63,819 bases of DNA from Gnetum montanum (lineage: Eukaryota > Streptophyta > Gnetopsida > Gnetales > Gnetaceae), in contig MNCI01004036.1 in NCBI GenBank assembly GCA_015680685.1, positions 579,160-642,978 on the forward strand, in the 5' to 3' direction. The notes below the pieces were generated by a model. It was not told where the DNA came from. It did not search any database and saw only the letters and a program-made list of their open reading frames with translations. Shown piece after piece: positions 12,760 to 24,225 of the stretch (position 1 is the stretch's first letter; each line of letters starts with the position of its first letter). A program made the translations under genes and the position numbers.

Positions 12760-12994
12760 TGACTTATTCTTAACGTATCTATATATACATATCATTAGCT
12801 TCTAATTTATAATGCTTCCATTGTTTTATTACTAGTGATCCAAGGCATCACCCTACCCTATCTTAGTGTAGTAAAGTAGGGTGTTACATTTCCTCCATTT
12901 CATTATGTTTTTTTTAATTTTCTAAGCAAGATTTTCTTAGAAGTTGTGGAATGGACCCTACTGGGATCTATTAAGGTGATACCCCTTTAGAAAA

Positions 12995-13009
12995 TTAGTA
13001 TCAGAGAGT
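12995..13009 (+). promoter_or_regulatory. decayed initiator-Met primer site of E0
   Basis: TTAGTATCAGAGAGT matches the TTGGTATCAGAGC primer site with one G-to-A change and a changed tail. It lies 74 bp before the gag start and about 105 bp after the TGTTACA end. Confidence 0.5.
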
Positions 13010-13082
13010 AAGGTTTGGAGGATTCCATACATCTACATTTGATTTGGAGAGATCCACACTTTAGATCAAGAATTATTTTTGA

Positions 13083-14964
13083 TATGGCTCCTACCAAGGA
13101 GAATAATTAAGATCTTGAATAAGAGATTCAAGAGCTTAAAGACTCCTTTAAGACTTTTGTGGATAAAATGCAAGAATTTCTTCCCTAGGTAAGGACAATT
13201 AAACACTAAGATTTTGAAGAAACTTTAAGAAGAAGTAAAGAGAATATTAGAGATGAGAATCCTTTTACAACTCTACAAGGATCAAGAGGAAGACATGATC
13301 AAATAACTCCAAGGAGAGAAGGGACCAAAACTCAAAGGTATGAGCCAAGGTTTTCCTTTCCTAATAATGAACAAAATGATGATGAAAGATTTGTAAATAT
13401 GTTAAGAAGTGATTTAAGATTTTCTCACATAGATATTTTCATCTTTAAAAGTGTTGAAGATAAATATTTCTTCCTTTCTTAACTTAGAATGGTAAATAAG
13501 TATTTTCTTATTGAGCAACTTTCTAGTGAGATAATGATTCATGTTGTTGAGAGAAAACTTGAAGGATTGGCAACTAAATGGTGGGACAAGGAATGTCTCA
13601 AATACCTTGAAGAACATGAAAGACATATTAAAATTTTGAAACTCATGAAGTGCATGCTAAAGAAAAATTTTAAGAAGACATCCTTCTATCATGAAGCCAT
13701 CAAGAAGCTGAAATTTATCAGACAAGGAGATCAATATGTTAAAGATTTTTATGTTAAATTTTGTAAAGCCTTGGAAATGGTTGATATTCATTGGATTGAC
13801 TATGAGCAAGCTTCTAACTTCATTAGTGGATTAAGGATGTAATATCAACAAGAATTAGCATTTTGTGAGCTTGATACTCTTGATGGAGACTATGATCTTG
13901 CTCTCAGGGCTGAAATAAAAATCACAAAGTTTGGCTTAAAGAAGGACAAAGATCATAATAAAAGGGATGAGAAAGATATAGCTCAAAATTCAAAGAAAGC
14001 ATCCAAGGAGGATGGTGAAGATGAGCTAAAGAATAAGGAAAGGGAGTCTACTTCTCCTAGGAGGGGGAGAAGAAGGGAACAATCTCTAAGAGGTAAAGAA
14101 CATGGTAAAGATATATGTTATAACTATGGTGAATCAAGTCATAAATAATGGGAATGCACAAAGACAAATAAGAATGACTTTAAGGGTAAGAAAATTCAAA
14201 CCAAACAAGAGGATGAATGTAACTGTTCAAAGAAGATATGTGAATGTGATCCTTTGCACATTATTGAACAAAGTGAATTGAATAGTTGTACTTTTTTTGG
14301 ACATGTTAGTACCAATGAGGAGGTTATAAGAAAGAGTTTACTTAGAACTCATTATGATGTTAAGGGTTATTCATTGAGTGTGCTTATTGATGATGATGTA
14401 TAAGAAAATGTGATTTTTGCCAAGGTGATGAAGTCATTATAGTTAGCTATAATTCCTCATCATAATTCATACAAAATACATTGGTTAATGAAGAATCATT
14501 ATAACAAAGTTAAAGAACAATGCCTTATTGAATATTCTATTGGAAGTTTTCATGATAAAATTCTTTGTGATGTATTACCTATTGATTGTTTTGATCTCAT
14601 ATTTGATAGACTATGGAATTATGATAACAATGATATCTTTGATGGTGAAAATAATAGTTGGATTGTAATGCAAGATAATCATAAGTTTAGATGGTTATCT
14701 ACTATTGCTGATAGTGAGGTTGGTAATTTGAATTCTTCATTGATGCTTCCTAGTTGTAAGGAGATTGTAAGAGTGAATGTTATTTGTGATGATGAAATTT
14801 TCATTGATGCTAAAGAGGATGCATTTGATATAGATGCTATTACTGATTGTGTGGAGTCTAATATGAATGAGAAGAAGGTTGATTTTGCTACTGTAAAATC
14901 TTTGATGTTGATGAAAGTAGTAAGATGGGTGACACTTTTGGATATTTGTGTAATTTTGTATTAG
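13083..14964 (+). pseudogene. E0 gag-protease (chromovirus relative, no RT or integrase)
   Basis: Retroelement gag followed by a protease remnant. It starts ATGGCTCCTACCAAGG. The capsid core at 13,489-13,842 (GLATKWWDKE, YVKDFYVKFCKALE, YEQASNFISGLRM) matches E5's gag at 53,640-54,060. A zinc knuckle near 14,115 is damaged (CYNYGESSHK then WEC, second Cys lost). A protease-like stretch follows (LIDDDV, then ILCDVLPIDCFDLIFDRLWNYDNN, the equivalent of E5's VLPIDCVDVILGRTW). After the stop at 14,964 there is only a 400-bp spacer before an E5-type LTR at 15,368, so RT, RNase H and integrase are absent. This looks like an internally deleted, non-autonomous copy. Confidence 0.7.
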
Positions 14965-15367
14965 CATAGGGATGTTGGAATAATAAGGAAGATTAGTTGG
15001 CAACAAGTGAAGAAATTACATTGCTATTTAGGTAGAGGGAAAGGAGGCCTACTCCATGGATTGATGCTAACATTATTTTTCTAGATTTTTGTGTCACTTT
15101 TTTACAGGTTTGAGTCATTATGTGGATGCAAGGGAAGCATTCTAAGGAGATATTCAAATAAATGAAACATGGTGGGGCATGAGGACAAGCCCCCATGAGC
15201 AAGGGAAGCTAAAAACCAAAACCTCAAATGCTACTCATTCTCATGTTTGTAATGCATTAAGCCTTGGTTGTTGTGATAAGTGTGATGGCCTTGAGTTATG
15301 AGGGCATGGTGCCTTCCAACTTATGAAAGATCATGAAGCATGAAATTTTTAAAAATGGGAGATTTGG
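14965..15367. other. non-coding spacer of E0
   Basis: No supportable gene. It lies between the end of the protease remnant and the LTR and is where pol would be in a full element. It contains AAGGGAAGC-type purine runs near 15,130 and 15,200. Confidence 0.4.
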
Positions 15368-16295
15368 TGTGGGAATACCTCTTCCAATCCCCTTATTCTA
15401 CCATACATGTGTGTTTTGTAGGTTTAGAGCTTGATGAAGACATCTTAAAAGGCTAGGAGACATCTTGCCTAAGACCTGGAGGTGATAGGAGACATCTTGG
15501 AAAATTTCAAAAGTTTCAAGAGAGATGTCTTGTTTGGAGAGAAGACATCTTGGAGGAGAGATCTTCCCAAATAAGAAAACATCTTGGGTAATACATCTTG
15601 TCATAACAAGAGAGCTCTTGGCTTAGGAGAAGACATCTCCCAGAAATTGATGTCTTCCTTGAGAGTTGGGTTGACAAAAAAGATGTCTTGTAAAGCTTAA
15701 AGATGACCTCTATCACTAGGAAAACTTCTAAAAACATGTCCCAATTTGTGAAACAGTCAAAACAAGATGAAAAGGAATGAAAATAGCTAGGGAGAAAGTA
15801 TTAAGTAACCTAGAAAACTAGCTTGTAAGAATAATTTTTCCTTGTGTAACAAGAATACTGCTAACTCAAATATTAAAACTAGTATTAATAAGAAAGTTCT
15901 AATTTATGGTAAAGAGTCTCAATGTAAGATCAATAACAAGTGATGAGGTAAAGATCTCCCATAAGTGTTACCACTTTCTTACTTTTATATGAACATTGGC
16001 ATTAAGTCAACTCTCTATCTCAAATTCTTTTGCTATTTTAAGTTCAAACATGGATGTTGAAAAGTGATGTATATTTTGGTAGAACTAGAACCTTCCTCCC
16101 TATTAACAATTAATTTTCTTTACTTATTTTTTCAAAGTATCAATTGTAAGGTTGTACACTTAAGTAAATAGTAGTAAAATTGGAAGGTTTTTCCTTTTCA
16201 TTTTTTATGATGTCTACTCACTATAAAGCTTGTGATGTACTCTAGATTTTACTTGATCATTATTAATGCTTTTTTGGAAGTTGACATAACCCACT
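15368..16295 (+). mobile_element. LTR of the E5 type (probable 3' LTR of E0)
   Basis: The start TGTGGGAATACCTCTTCCAAT aligns with the E5 LTR starts (TGTAGGAACACCTCTTTCAA). From 15,430 to 15,700 it carries about nine AGACATCT or AGATGTCT words, the motif that also fills the E5 U3. The right end is not defined: it is bounded only by the start of the host LTR at 16,296, and similarity to E5 fades after about 15,720. Confidence 0.5.
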
Positions 16296-17220
16296 TGATG
16301 AAGTCAAATTCTGATGCATAATGATATCGTAACAACGATATTGCATCAACAATGTTGTTAATATGATATCATAGTCCATGCTACATCATTTTTGATACAA
16401 TATCTCAGGATGTGTGTAGCCCTATAAATATGACACATGAATGCACAATCTACTAATGTTTTATTCCAGTAGGAACAAGACTCTTGCAATTTCATTTCTT
16501 GAATTTAGGCTTAGCAATTAGAAGTGTGAATGCCCATAGTATGGTGTGACATAGTGAACGGAATCTTTGTTCAATCAGTTTGTCCTTAGATACGAATTGC
16601 ATATGGAAATAAAGATCTAGCTATTTCCCACCATTGCAACATTCTTTTAGTTTACTATTTTCACTTAGTATAATGTTTACTACTTTCACTTAACATAATG
16701 TTTATTGCTTTAGTAGCATAACACTTTAATTTCCAAAGTACTTTACTTTTACTTATTAATAGTAAGTGGAATGAGTACAACTAATTTAGAGCACTTAAGT
16801 GTAATTGTTTGGTACACCTAGTAGTGCTATTGCTTGGTATGCCCAATAGCATAACACTTGATAATGTAGTAATGGTTACATAAAGCCCAAGATGTATATA
16901 AAAAATCAACACTAGATACTCATCACCTTAGGCTACAGTAGATTTACTTACTTATGATTACTTAGATTTTGATTATGTGTCACCTTCATTACACTTATTG
17001 CTAGGAGTAACATGGGCTTAACAATGTCAATTATCATATGCCTCACTACGAGTTAAACCATATGCTTAGCTTTCACTAACTCAAAGTGGGAAGACAATGG
17101 TCTTGAACTTAAACTCAATTACTAGCATAATAACATTGGTCATCCATGAATTATGATTAGATCATGCATAAACACTCATGACTTGTATGGTTGGATGTTG
17201 GATTGCCCCACCACTCATCA
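16296..17220 (+). mobile_element. 5' LTR of the host element
   Basis: Starts TGATGAAGTCAAATTCTGAT and ends CCACTCATCA (925 bp). The U3 holds GATATCG, ACGATATTGC and GATATCATAG words at 16,322-16,378. A TATA box (CCCTATAAATATG) lies at 16,421 and an AATAAAGATC near 16,605. The left flank is CCACT. Confidence 0.8.
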
Positions 17221-17239
17221 TTGGCACTATTTTTGAGGA
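17221..17239 (+). promoter_or_regulatory. primer-binding site of the host element
   Basis: T-TGGCACTATTTTTGAGGA directly after the LTR. Against the Asp-tRNA site TGGCGCCGTTGCCGGGGA, all differences but one are C-to-T or G-to-A. Confidence 0.55.
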
Positions 17240-17299
17240 TAATGTGTGCTAAGTAATTGATTTCATAAAGCTCGGTGTATCAAGAATTCAAAGTTAAAA

Positions 17300-19708
17300 C
17301 TTATAATCCTTAAATAAACTTGAACACACATACATACTTAACAAGCATCACAGTTTCAACCTTGCTTCACTTAAAAGACAAATCACCACCTACCAAAGAG
17401 CTACAAAGAGACAACAATAGAACTAGTGATGAAGAAGACTAGGGGATGCCCATGCTAACCAGAATCACATACGCTCACATTGATCCTTACTATCTAGACA
17501 TATAAGGCAACATAGTCCTACCTCTAGAGCATTTAGCACTTAGCATGCTTCACATTTCCTCAAGAGGGATGAACTTGAATCATGTAAAAGAAGGGTACCA
17601 TGTTACCAAACACATGATAAGACCCTACCAACCCATAGAGGCACAAATGAAGAGAGATGTTGTCATGGAAATTAAGCATGCACATAACAAGGAGAAGTAG
17701 GTTAATGCTCCAGTTGTCCTAGAAGAACTTGATGGTGATGCATTTATCACACAAAAAATCCATCAAAATCATGAGGATCCTTCTCAAATGCCTATCCTCC
17801 AACTTGAAGAACTTGTCAAAGTTCAATTACATTGCACCCTAATAGAGACATCTACAAAGGAGGCAATAAACTCTAAGTATAGGTAGAACTCAAAGCCAAC
17901 AATTTCTACTAAATTCTACAAGGAGGTATACTAGAGCCATTGAGGAAGGACAAGCCAACATCATTCTCCTATAGCCTCATCTTCATCCTCATGATCGTTG
18001 ATAAAATATGATAGGAGAAGATAGAGGTACCAAAACCATGACAGGGAAGAATGAAGAAGTCATTTTCATTATGACCATCACTTGAGATACTCTAATAAGG
18101 AAGATGAAGACCATGAACCGAGAAGGAATAGGGATTAAAGAGAGGATCAAGAGAGGTATGATCACTGAAGGGGGAATTGCTACAATAGAGCTTATGAACT
18201 TGATCATGATGATGAACCCCTATTGGCAACCCACAGTATGTTTAAAATTTAGAAAGTTATTTATATACTAACCAAACATGTCAAGGATAGTCACATCAAG
18301 TGGCTAAACATGAATAACATGCTCAAATTTGAGGGTGGTTACAATGTTGATCTCCAACACCACCTTCAAGCATTTTAAGATGCATGTGTCCTACAAAATA
18401 TAGAAAGTGATTAGTAGAAATTGAATTTGTTCCCAAGGATACTTGTGAAAAAGGTTGAGAGATAGTACATATCACTTGAACTAGAACCAATCAGAAGATG
18501 GAGTACCATGCTGGAGCTTTTTAAAGACAGATATCCCAATCTACAAAAATAGATTCAAGGATGGAAACAAGGGATCCATAGATCCCTTGATGCAATAATG
18601 GGCTAAGATTATTCACTAGTGCATAGGTGCCCAGGCCATGGATTTTCTCAATGGGAGCAACTAAGGCACATTTTTGATGAACTTCAAAACAAAACTAGGG
18701 AGACCCTTAAGCTTTATGCCCAAGGACAATTATCTAAGATGTTTGTCCATTAGACACACGAGTTAATCAATCAAGTAGCCAAGTAAGAGGATGAATTAAG
18801 GAAAAGCTAATCAGTAGAAGAATACAATAAAGATTCATTCATCTAAAAAAGGGATGCAAGAGTTTATGATCCACAAGAAGAAAAGACCTTAGACTAGGCG
18901 ATTTAGAAAAAAACTCTACCCATTCAAAAATCTATCATTAACACAGTAGCTAAGATAGAGAAGATGTGGGATTTGGTTGATGAGAAATTTATAATAGCTT
19001 TAAATATTGTGGAGGAATGAACTAAGTAAGACTTCAACAAAGGGAAGGATAAAAATAAGAAAAGAGATTTTGGACAAAAGGCAGAAGTGGCTCTAGTGGC
19101 TAAATGTTCAAAAAAAAGCTTCAAATATGAGGAAGAATGTGTTGTATGCCAATATAAACATCCTAAAGGATGTTGTCCTGTGATGGAACACTTACAAGAA
19201 ATAGGTGTATATGCACTTAACCCCAACTTTATTAAGAAATAGATGCCCAAATGATTATCTTACTCTCAAGGTAACTATAGGCAAGCCTTACAACCCATGT
19301 ACTATCCTAGCAAAGCCCATCCATAGTCACAGGAGCAATATAGTTAGTAGTGGCCACAACCTCAATCATGGGCCATGCCACCACTGTGCCAATAGTACCC
19401 ATATTGGCAACCAGACCCATATGGATACTATGTGCAATGTCTAATCTCTCTAGGAAATGTAGTCGTTTAAGCTTCACAATATTATCTAGTTGAATATTAT
19501 GGATCGACACCACCAAGGATAGATGCAAACTCATATATGCATCCTTAAGTGGTTGGTTCATCAAATCAACACCCCAATCCCTTACCACTAGTGCCATCTC
19601 TTGTAATGCAGGGGAAACTATCATCTCAAGTGCAATAGAAAAATACAACTTGGGTCATTAACACGTAAGGGAAAGTGATCTCACATGAACCATAATTCAA
19701 GAAACAAC
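17300..19708 (+). pseudogene. host gag (broken; continues after E4 at 32,867)
   Basis: Capsid gene, decayed by stops. The conserved core HVKDSHIKWLNMNNMLKF lies near 18,275-18,330. A charged helix (KIEKMWDLVDEKFIIALN) is near 18,950 and the metal-binding motif CVVCQYKHPKGCCPVMEHL near 19,140-19,195. It has an Arg/His/Asp-rich tract near 17,985-18,230. The Tyr/Gln/Pro-rich C-terminal part reaches GKVISHEP and is cut by the E4 insertion at 19,708. Sequence resumes at 32,867 with the Ser/Thr/Pro-rich part that in E4 follows the same position. ORFs on the opposite strand here are shadows. Confidence 0.7.
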
Positions 19709-20617
19709 TAATGAGTAGCAAGTGAACCTTATGCCTAACCATACAAATCACTAAACATTCATGCGTGATTTGGTCGAATTCTATGGACTTATAGCCTTCT
19801 AAATACACTAGTCCCTAGGAAGTGAAACTAACTATTATAATTATTATCTTCCCAATTACACTTGTGAAATGCAAATGTATGGTTAAGTGTAAATGAGGCA
19901 TATGACTTTTATCATTTTTTATGTTTTATACTTTAAGTCACCTAAGGATAAAGAATAGTGTATAAAATAAAATAAAATAATTAAACTGCCAATTGAATCT
20001 AACTAGCTACACCTAGCTAATCTTAATATAAATGTTTGTTTCCACTTGCCATACACATCCCAAGCATGTTTAACACTACTAGGTTACCAAACATTAAGCG
20101 TTATTAGGCTGACTAAGTGCCAAACATATGCTTGAAGTGGCTATACTTATGTGCTTAATTAATCACTATTTACTCTAGCTTAATTTATCTTAATTACTTA
20201 AAGTATTAAAATAAATTGCATAAAACATTAAATGCATAGATAAAAAATTAATCTATATCAAAGTGTTGCAAGTTTTATTAGAAAGCCCATCTTTGTTATT
20301 GCACACACTACAGTGCTCAGGTACAATAGTGCTTGAATAAAGATTTGTACACTCTGTGACTCCTGCTGTAAGCACTTAGAAAAATATTCTAACTTTCAAG
20401 CAAGAAAACTATAAGACCTTTGTTACAACTATGACCAAAGATGCCATAAACATAATGAGTGAGCACGTATTTATTGGTGAAAATAGACATTGCATCAATA
20501 AGGCCACATCAATGCATCAAATCCCATGTCGACATGACTGCATTGATAGGGTCATGTCAATGGGGCTGCATTAACAAGGCCTCATCAATGAAACCTAAGA
20601 AAATGTGACTTTTCATA
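19709..20617 (-). mobile_element. 3' LTR of E4
   Basis: 909 bp. On the minus strand it starts TATGAAAAGTCACATTTTC and ends CTACTCATTA. The U3 carries CATCAATG, GTCGAC and GGCCTCATC words (20,490-20,590); the TATA box is near 20,470 (ACCAATAAATACG on the minus strand). Confidence 0.75.
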
Positions 20618-20645
20618 CCTCCAAGACTGAATGAAAACTCATCCT
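20618..20645 (-). promoter_or_regulatory. polypurine tract region of E4
   Basis: On the minus strand the words AAGGATGAGTTTTCATTCAG and then TCTTGGAGG lead directly into the 3' LTR. The host has the same arrangement (GACGAGTTTCCAATCAG then TTGTGGGGTTA) before its 3' LTR, so the site is conserved. Confidence 0.55.
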
Positions 20646-20879
20646 TGGGTGAACAAAAGGAGAAACAAGTTTCTTACAAAGTTTTTGGGAAGGTATGAAA
20701 TTATTAACTACTAACATTCATAAATACAAACACAAACAAACACTAAGTGCCAAAGTGTATAGATTTACAATCATTATAAAATTTTGGTGTTCAAGACAAC
20801 AAAATTGAATACTAGGACAAAAATGACAAATACAATTCCTCTAATGGTGGAAAGATGAGGAGGAAGTTCAAACAATCCC

Positions 20880-23682
20880 AAGCGGTGGAGGTTCTTGAGG
20901 CTCCAAAGGACCTTCTCTTGCTTTAGGCACATGTAGTGGTTAAGGAAATTGTGGTTGTCTTGTGGTAGTTAAAAATTTTGGTGGAAGATGGAAGATGTTC
21001 AATAGTGTCTTCATCTTATCCTCATTACTCCTAGGATTGTTCACGGTCCATGCCACATCATGAATGTGGGCTAGTATGGGAACATTTCAAGGATAGGGAA
21101 TTATTAGGAACAACTCCTTCATATTAACGAACCAAGAAGTGAAAAGTTTACATTCAACATCGAATGCCTTTAATGCATTCTACAACTCCTAGTAGTTACT
21201 CATTCTCTTGGCCAGGTTCTTAGCTATAGATTATTGATCAGTGAAGTGCTGTTTGAGAACATTGAGTTCTACATTTGCCACCTCAAGCTTCTGCTTGGTG
21301 TCTTTATGATGCTTGAACTTAGCTTCATATAATAGGTATGAATTAGCCACCTATTTCTCCAATTTAGACTGTAACTATCTAGCAGTTAGCATCACCATAT
21401 TTTCATAACAGAGATTGGCAAGCTCCATGTACTTTGCCATCTCCTTGATCTACAACTCATTCATGCATATCTTTGCCTTTTTGTAGTCATTAAGCCCATA
21501 AAAGATAGGTTTCCAGCCATCATCTCCTTCCTTAAGTTACTGGAGGGCCATATTAACTTTTTCCTTCATCATCTGAATATGTTTCTCATTAATTTCTTTT
21601 TGTAAACCAACCTTACCTTTGTAGTGATTTTTGACTCTCTCAAACTTGAGGGCCCCATTTCTCTAGGTGGATACCTCTATTGTAGATTTCTAGTGAAGAG
21701 CTCAAACTTCCTCCATGGAGAGATTTCTATTTTCGGTTGCCAATCTCCTTCGTTCATTGTTTACTCTATCTAATGGCTCCTGCTGTTAATTGGTGAAATC
21801 TTACATTTTCTACTTCTACACATCAACATTCCATAGGTGATGATTTTTTACTATCAAAGTTACATTTTCTTAGCAAGTTTTTTTCAAGGCCTTTTGGATA
21901 TTATGCATGGTGGTATCAACTAAGGATTGATCAAAGATCACCGTCTCCTTTGCATCCTCAACCTTTTTGAGCTTATTTTGAAGTTACTGAAAAGCCTCAT
22001 CATGGAACAATGTGGGGTTGAGAAATGCAAGATTAGCAAGGAAGGCTCTTAGTCTAGTAACCTTTGTAGCCAAGCATTGGTTTTGAGCTTGGGCTATTTT
22101 GAGTTTCCCCTACATGATAATGCATTTGTTCCTTGCTTTTAGCAAGTCAAACTGGATTTTAGTGATTGTATTTGGAATGTCAAAGACATTTGAAATTAGT
22201 TGCCCAATTCCCACCAGTTAGCCTAGCAACTCCTCATGTTGGGCTATGCTCAATTTTCCACTAACTATTCTTGCAGATGTCTACACATATTTGAGTGTAG
22301 AAACATCTATACAAACATTGCAGGTGTGTTTGATGCCTTGGTAATTCTATTAGTAGCCACCTTTACTAATGTCTCCTACCCATGGTGCTTCATCATCAAG
22401 ACAGTTACCCCCTTGCCCTTCTCTAGGTGCACTAAGAAGTAGCAGCATTTTCAAATATTTTTGGGAATTACTATTGTTGTGAGAGAGATACTGTTACCTC
22501 TCAAGTGCTAGGATTTGATGACATGGGTAGCTATATTCTTTATGTTGAGAAAATTGGCCCACCTCTCTCCATCTAGCTAATGGTTCAAGCCACTTTGTTG
22601 ATGTGGCTCATCATTAGGTGATACACAAATGGATCACCACGACTCATTCTTACTCACTACTCCTACTCATGCAAGAGTTTCTCTCATATCTTGCACATTA
22701 AGTCAAGGGTAGCATGGGACTTTGACATTGTTTTTTGAGTGGGTAGTGGAGGTGGTGGTTTTTGCTCCTCTTCCTTGATTGTGGCAAGGGTCTTATCTTT
22801 CATCATTTTGTCAATGAGGTAAAAGGAGCATGTCTAATTGTACCATTGGCATAGTAAACTATTCCTACACTTTTGCATAATTTTCTAATGAGGCAAGGAA
22901 AGGGAAGGGCCTTTCTTCCACATTTGTTTTTCTCAAATCACTTCTCTATATCCAAATAAATTAGCTATGGAAGGTTCATAGGGAATTTTCCACCTAGAGC
23001 AGCACATGCATAGTCAAAAAGGTAGCTACCTTACTAAACCTCACCATCAAATTGAGGTGTAGGCCACTATCTTGAAATAGATGCAGTCCATTGGGGTAAG
23101 TGCATCATACTCCTTGCGGTCCACTTCATAACATGGTTTTGTCCACTCCTTCTTTGCCTCAGGGCCTACATTAGTGAAGATCTCTACCAAGTTTGTTCCA
23201 ATATCAAGAAACACAAGGGCCTATGCAATAGCCTCCATTGAGTAGGACCCCTAAATGTCCTTGATTATACAGTAGCTCCTGCCCATCTATTTTTCCAAAA
23301 GAGATATGTCTCTTCCATGTAGCATTCCCAACTAGAAGATATGATTAATTACATGGGAGAGTTCTACAACTGTGTCTTGACTTCTGTTGGAGCATGTTCT
23401 AAGAATGATCCAAAGTTTATTTCTTAGAGAATTGAACGTTGGATGTCATGAGGCTTGATCTAATTAAGGTAAGCTTAAGTCAATGTGACCTCAAGTATTA
23501 GCACTGGCCTTGGTGCCTCATCTTAATGGGATTTTTCAATTATCCTCTCGAAGAGGTCTTATCATATGAGTTTTTGTTCCCTGTTCTTGGGCTTGTTCTT
23601 GTTGCTCTCTTCTAGCTCTAGGTCATTTGTTCTTTGGTTGGGATGGTCCTCCTTCCTATGGAAATTTCAGTCTAGGTGCCAT
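20880..23682 (-). pseudogene. third ORF of E4 (Athila-ORF1-like plus coiled coil, broken)
   Basis: Extra ORF 3' of pol. Its start MAPRLKFP follows GATTACAG. The N-terminal half has DRKEYDALTPMDCIYFKIV and LPFPCLIRKLCKSVGI, a signature I know from the Arabidopsis retrotransposon ORF-1 / putative plant transposon protein families (from memory, not searched). The second half (about 22,400-20,900) is a long heptad-like charged region with few Pro or Gly, so probably coiled coil, ending in a Pro-rich tail (LPPKFLTTTRQPQFP). The host copy matches, e.g. NLAKRMSNY here and NLARRMSNC in the host, both followed by a TAG at the same Gln. Role unknown; in Athila this position is called env-like. Confidence 0.65.
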
Positions 23683-23690
23683 CTGTAATC
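23683..23690 (-). promoter_or_regulatory. 3' splice-site-like GATTACAG before the third ORF
   Basis: GATTACAG abuts ATGGCACC on the minus strand. The host has GATTACAG abutting ATGGCCCTG at 50,452. Conservation in two independently inserted copies, directly at the start codon, suggests an acceptor for a spliced subgenomic RNA. The pyrimidine tract upstream is weak. Confidence 0.45.
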
Positions 23691-24125
23691 ACAACATGAC
23701 CAAGGATTAGCACTTGATGTGTAACTTTGAAACATTTGGAATATCTTATCTCTTGGGGTAATTACACTTGGCTAAGTTGTGATCATGGCCTATTTGATTA
23801 TTTTAATATTATTCTATTTTTTATTAAATAGATTACCAGAATGTGTTGGAAGGGTTTAACTTCCATAGGGTGATGATTTAATATTATTTTATTCATTAAA
23901 CCCATGGGGGAGTTAGAAAAATTTTGAAAAATTTTCTATTAAAAACCTAAGGTTTGTGACCCCCATGATGTAAAGTGTACTTTTGGAAGTCGCAGGACTA
24001 AAGAATGGAGTGAATCAGACAAATAGTTTGAAAGTTATGGGCTTTAGAAGGTTTTGAGCTTTGAAAAATTACAAAAAATCCCCTTGCATTTGAAGTAAAT
24101 GCCAAAAAATTCCTAAGTGGTGGAT

Positions 24126-24225
24126 GTTATATATACAATTTTTCCTATGCATCGACTAGGCCTCATCGATGGGGCGTAGTCGACGTAGTTAGTTGTGTTG
24201 ATTGGACTTAGTTGACGTGACTATT
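24126..24225 (-). promoter_or_regulatory. internal U3-like module of E4: palindrome array plus TATA
   Basis: On the minus strand: TTGACGT, GTCGAC, CCCCATCGATGAGGCC and AGTCGATG words (24,220-24,150), then TTGTATATATAACATCC (24,136-24,121). The array words are those of E4's own LTR U3 (GGCCTCATC, CATCAATG, GTCGAC). It lies about 450 bp before the third-ORF ATG. An equivalent module is found in the host at 49,011-49,100. Confidence 0.5.

Larger units (their letters stand above)
10441..12888 (+). mobile_element. LTR-like non-coding stretch ending GGGTGTTACA
   Basis: About 2.4 kb without coding evidence. It ends AGTAGGGTGTTACA at 12,888, the usual end of Del/Tekay-type chromovirus LTRs. It contains pieces typical of such LTRs: a duplicated GCATAGGTGTGTTCAT near 11,780-11,830, and ACTCAGTTTTATACTAAC at 12,386. 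I cannot find a clear TGTAACACCC start, so the left boundary is unknown. It may be the 5' LTR of E0 or an unrelated solo LTR. Confidence 0.35.
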
